Shown here: positions 5,797 through 7,426 of the stretch, one piece after another
Numbering within the stretch: position 1 is the stretch's first letter
How the letters are laid out: the number at the start of each line of letters is the position of its first letter
Origin: Christensenella sp. UBA5327
Lineage (GTDB): Bacteria > Bacillota > Clostridia > Christensenellales > Aristaeellaceae
Direction: 5' to 3'
Assembly (NCBI GenBank): GCA_002411105.1
Contig: DHQX01000005.1
Location: 1-7,426 of the forward strand
DNA: 7,426 bases
Notes under the pieces: model-generated
The model's database searches: none
Told to the model about the DNA's origin: nothing
Seen by the model: only the letters and a program-made list of their open reading frames with translations
Position numbers and translations under genes: made by a program

Positions 5797-6324
5797 ATGG
5801 ACAAGAACTGCCTGCACCTGTATACCGGCAACGGCAAGGGCAAAACCACCGCGGCCATGGGCCTGGCCCTCAGGATGCTGGGACACGGGGAGAAAGTGCT
5901 GATCACCCAGTTCATGAAGGATGGCAAATCGGGGGAAATTCAGGCCCTGTCCTCCTTCCCCAAAGCCAAAATCGTGGAAACAGCACCGATGAAGGGCTTC
6001 ATCTGGCGCATGGGCGAGGAGCAATTGGAAAAGGCTCGCCAGGATATCAAGGCCTCCCTGGGCCAATTGGCTGATGAGATCCGGGCGCTAAAGCCGCGGC
6101 TGATTGTGCTGGATGAACTGGCCGTGGCCCTGGCCACCCGGCTTATTTCAGAGGATGACGCCCTGAGGCTGATTGATACCGCCCTTGAATATGGCGACAC
6201 GGTGGTCACCGGGCGCTATGCGGGTGAGAAGCTGAAGGAAAAAGCCGATTACGTCAGCGATATTCAAGCAGTGAAGCACCCCTTTGATGAGGGGAAACCG
6301 GCCCGGAAGGGGATTGAGTTCTGA
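5797..6324 (+). CDS. cobO: Cob(I)yrinic acid a,c-diamide / corrinoid adenosyltransferase (CobO/BtuR family)
   Basis: A 175-aa cytoplasmic enzyme that transfers the 5'-deoxyadenosyl group of ATP to cob(I)alamin or a cobyrinate precursor, giving the adenosyl cofactor. The N-terminal P-loop GNGKGKTTA (about residues 11-19) directly follows the family-typical LHLYT. Other landmarks are VLITQFMKDGKSGE, the Walker-B-like LIVLDELAVAL, VVTGR and the C-terminal HPFDEGKPARKGIEF, which matches the family end (...GI.A..GIEF). Length is normal. The ATG at 5797 has AAGGAGG 5 nt upstream; a nearby ATG at 5793 is out of frame. It is divergent from the BtuFCD operon, so imported corrinoid can be adenosylated. 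With no corrin-ring synthesis genes in view, salvage is the likelier role. Its TGA stop abuts the stop of the convergent gene. Confidence 0.95.
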   Translation: MDKNCLHLYTGNGKGKTTAAMGLALRMLGHGEKVLITQFMKDGKSGEIQALSSFPKAKIVETAPMKGFIWRMGEEQLEKARQDIKASLGQLADEIRALKPRLIVLDELAVALATRLISEDDALRLIDTALEYGDTVVTGRYAGEKLKEKADYVSDIQAVKHPFDEGKPARKGIEF

Positions 6325-6339
6325 TCACCGCCTGATCAG
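6321..6339. repeat. Inverted repeat spanning the abutting stop codons of convergent genes
   Basis: CTGATCA (6321-6327), a 5-nt loop CCGCC, and TGATCAG (6333-6339) form a perfect 7-bp hairpin. The left arm contains TGA for the plus-strand gene (6322-6324) and TCA, the complement of TGA, for the minus-strand gene (6325-6327). No T-run follows on either strand, so it is not a standard intrinsic terminator. Confidence 0.7.
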
Positions 6340-7426
6340 CACCACCGGCCCGCTCACCGCTGTGTGGGCGGCTTCCTCTATCGTGGCGCTGACATGCAGG
6401 AAATACCGTCCCCCGCGTGCCAGCTCCCCCGCCTCATCCCGCCCATTCCAGTAAAGCGTGGTGCCCTCAGGCGTCAGATGCAGCGGGCGCGTGGGGCTGT
6501 CGGCCATGAGGGTGGCGATGGGGCTGCCTTCCTCATCCCGCACCACGGCAGTGAGGGCGCAGGGGCCGTCATGGCGGATGAAAAAGGCCGCCTCCTCACC
6601 CCGGCGCGGCACAAAAAACGGGGAGGCAGTCACCGCCAAATTGAGCGCCCCGCCCGCCCGGCGCACCGCCAGGATGGGGCAGGCCTGGGGTAGCGCCCGG
6701 TCCTCCTCCACGGTGATCACAAGCATCAGCAGATATCCGGCCAGCGGCACGCTGCCTTCCGCCAGGCGCAGCCTGGCCTCCTTCCGGCCCGGGGAAACCA
6801 GCCCGTCCTCGCCCACCGGCTCTGCAATGCTCTGGGGTGCCTCAAAGCGCCAGCTCTCCTGGCGCTGATAGATCAGCTGGTAGGCCACCCGGGCAGGCTG
6901 GTTGAGGGTGTAGGAAAAGGTGATCTCCGCCCCCTCCCCCGCCTCAAGCAGCGGGTTTCCCACACTCAGATCGGTGATAGCGCCTGGTGTGCCGCTCAGC
7001 TGCGCTTTGTCATAGGCAAACAGCGGGAGCGGGTCGCCCTCGGGGTACAGCTGGGGGCTTGATGCGCCGTAGTACAGCCGCTGGTGGCGCAGCAGCTCCG
7101 CCAGGGTCACGATCCCGTCCCGGTCGGCATCCGCTGCAAAGCCCCCCTGGGTGCCAATGCCCAGGACCAGCGCCTGGGCAAAGTAACTGCCCCCACGCAG
7201 GCTGCCCAGGGAATCGGTCCACAGGAAGCTGGGCTCCCGGGCGCCGGCGCTGGTGAGCACCTTGAAATCATCCCCGCTAAACAGCGAGGCCACAGCCAGC
7301 CCCTCATCCCCCTTGTGGATGGCCGCGCCGGAAAAACAGGCGTCCAAAATCAGCACCTTGATGCCTTTGATGTCCTTTAAGCCTTCATAAATGGCCCGGC
7401 TGTCAAGAAGGGTCTCCCGCTCCCCG
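6325..7426 (-). CDS. Caspase-family (C14) protease with EF-hand loop and FlgD-type Ig domains (5' partial)
   Basis: The frame is open to the right edge, so the true start lies outside; the GTG at 7356 is internal. The visible 366 residues begin just before the caspase strand KVLILDACFSGA, whose Cys (codon 7336-7338) is the predicted nucleophile. The catalytic His normally lies further upstream and is not in view. Next come a serine-rich p20 end (LTSAGAREPS), a canonical EF-hand loop DADRDGIVTLAE (7096-7131; Asp1, Asp3, Asp5, Gly6, Glu12) and the p10-like SSPQLYPEGDPLPLFAY. Then follow two beta-sandwich regions; the last resembles a FlgD Ig-like domain (LYWNGRDEAGELARGGRYFLHV). The EF-hand suggests calcium dependence. 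The Ig domains suggest an extracytoplasmic protein, but its signal peptide cannot be checked. Substrate specificity (Arg/Lys versus Asp) is unknown. There is no gap to the convergent adenosyltransferase gene. Confidence 0.85.
   Translation of the reverse strand, partial: GERETLLDSRAIYEGLKDIKGIKVLILDACFSGAAIHKGDEGLAVASLFSGDDFKVLTSAGAREPSFLWTDSLGSLRGGSYFAQALVLGIGTQGGFAADADRDGIVTLAELLRHQRLYYGASSPQLYPEGDPLPLFAYDKAQLSGTPGAITDLSVGNPLLEAGEGAEITFSYTLNQPARVAYQLIYQRQESWRFEAPQSIAEPVGEDGLVSPGRKEARLRLAEGSVPLAGYLLMLVITVEEDRALPQACPILAVRRAGGALNLAVTASPFFVPRRGEEAAFFIRHDGPCALTAVVRDEEGSPIATLMADSPTRPLHLTPEGTTLYWNGRDEAGELARGGRYFLHVSATIEEAAHTAVSGPVVLIRR

Noticed and set aside
5626..6066. 146-aa minus-strand frame opposite the adenosyltransferase
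   Set aside because: Complement of the P-loop enzyme; it would also begin inside a well-supported gene.
1..7426. Mobile element, phage or defence-island signatures, tRNA or rRNA genes
   Set aside because: No transposase, integrase, terminal repeats, attachment site or RNA-gene signatures were seen; the caspase-like protein is not in a visible defence gene context.

Overview
This window is GC-rich and gene-dense. It looks like chromosome from an anaerobic Firmicutes-type bacterium (a Clostridia or Christensenellales-like gut lineage). This is inferred from NrdR, sigma-A-like promoters, strong AAGGAGG-type ribosome sites, and a surface protein that combines a peptidoglycan-binding domain, MucBP-like repeats, a PTEA linker and bacterial SH3 domains. 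Genus cannot be assigned from sequence reading alone.

Layout, left to right. Positions 1-1916 (+) hold the 3' part of a large secreted cell-surface protein, cut by the left edge. A bidirectional terminator (1933-1965) separates it from nrdR (1980-2447, -), the ribonucleotide-reductase repressor, which has its own well-formed promoter at 2476-2504. Next comes a three-gene ABC importer operon on the minus strand: btuF-like binding protein (4443-5357), btuC-like permease (3349-4446) and btuD-like ATPase (2594-3352). Both junctions are ATGA overlaps, and a terminator-like hairpin follows the operon at 2521-2563. The 439-bp gap 5358-5796 is regulatory. On the minus strand it carries a consensus promoter (TTGACA, 17 nt, TATACT), a cobalamin riboswitch aptamer (5464-5618) and a terminator expression platform (5382-5422). 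On the plus strand it carries a promoter for the divergent gene. That gene (5797-6324, +) is an ATP:corrinoid adenosyltransferase of the CobO/BtuR family. Convergent to it, with no gap between the stop codons, is the 3' part of a caspase-family (C14) protease with an EF-hand loop and FlgD-type Ig domains (6325-7426, -), cut by the right edge.

The core reads as a corrinoid salvage locus. The riboswitch senses cobalamin and shuts off the BtuFCD importer when cofactor is abundant. The divergent adenosyltransferase converts imported corrinoid to the adenosyl form. NrdR lies next to it; since adenosylcobalamin is the cofactor of class II ribonucleotide reductase, the pairing may be functional, but no reductase gene is in view. 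The two flanking surface or secreted proteins have no evident link to B12.

I do not see a clearly undescribed system. The most unusual points are a binding protein with no lipobox cysteine, a 13-bp perfect hairpin at the btuF/btuC junction, a hairpin spanning two abutting stop codons, and the truncated calcium-binding caspase-like protein.
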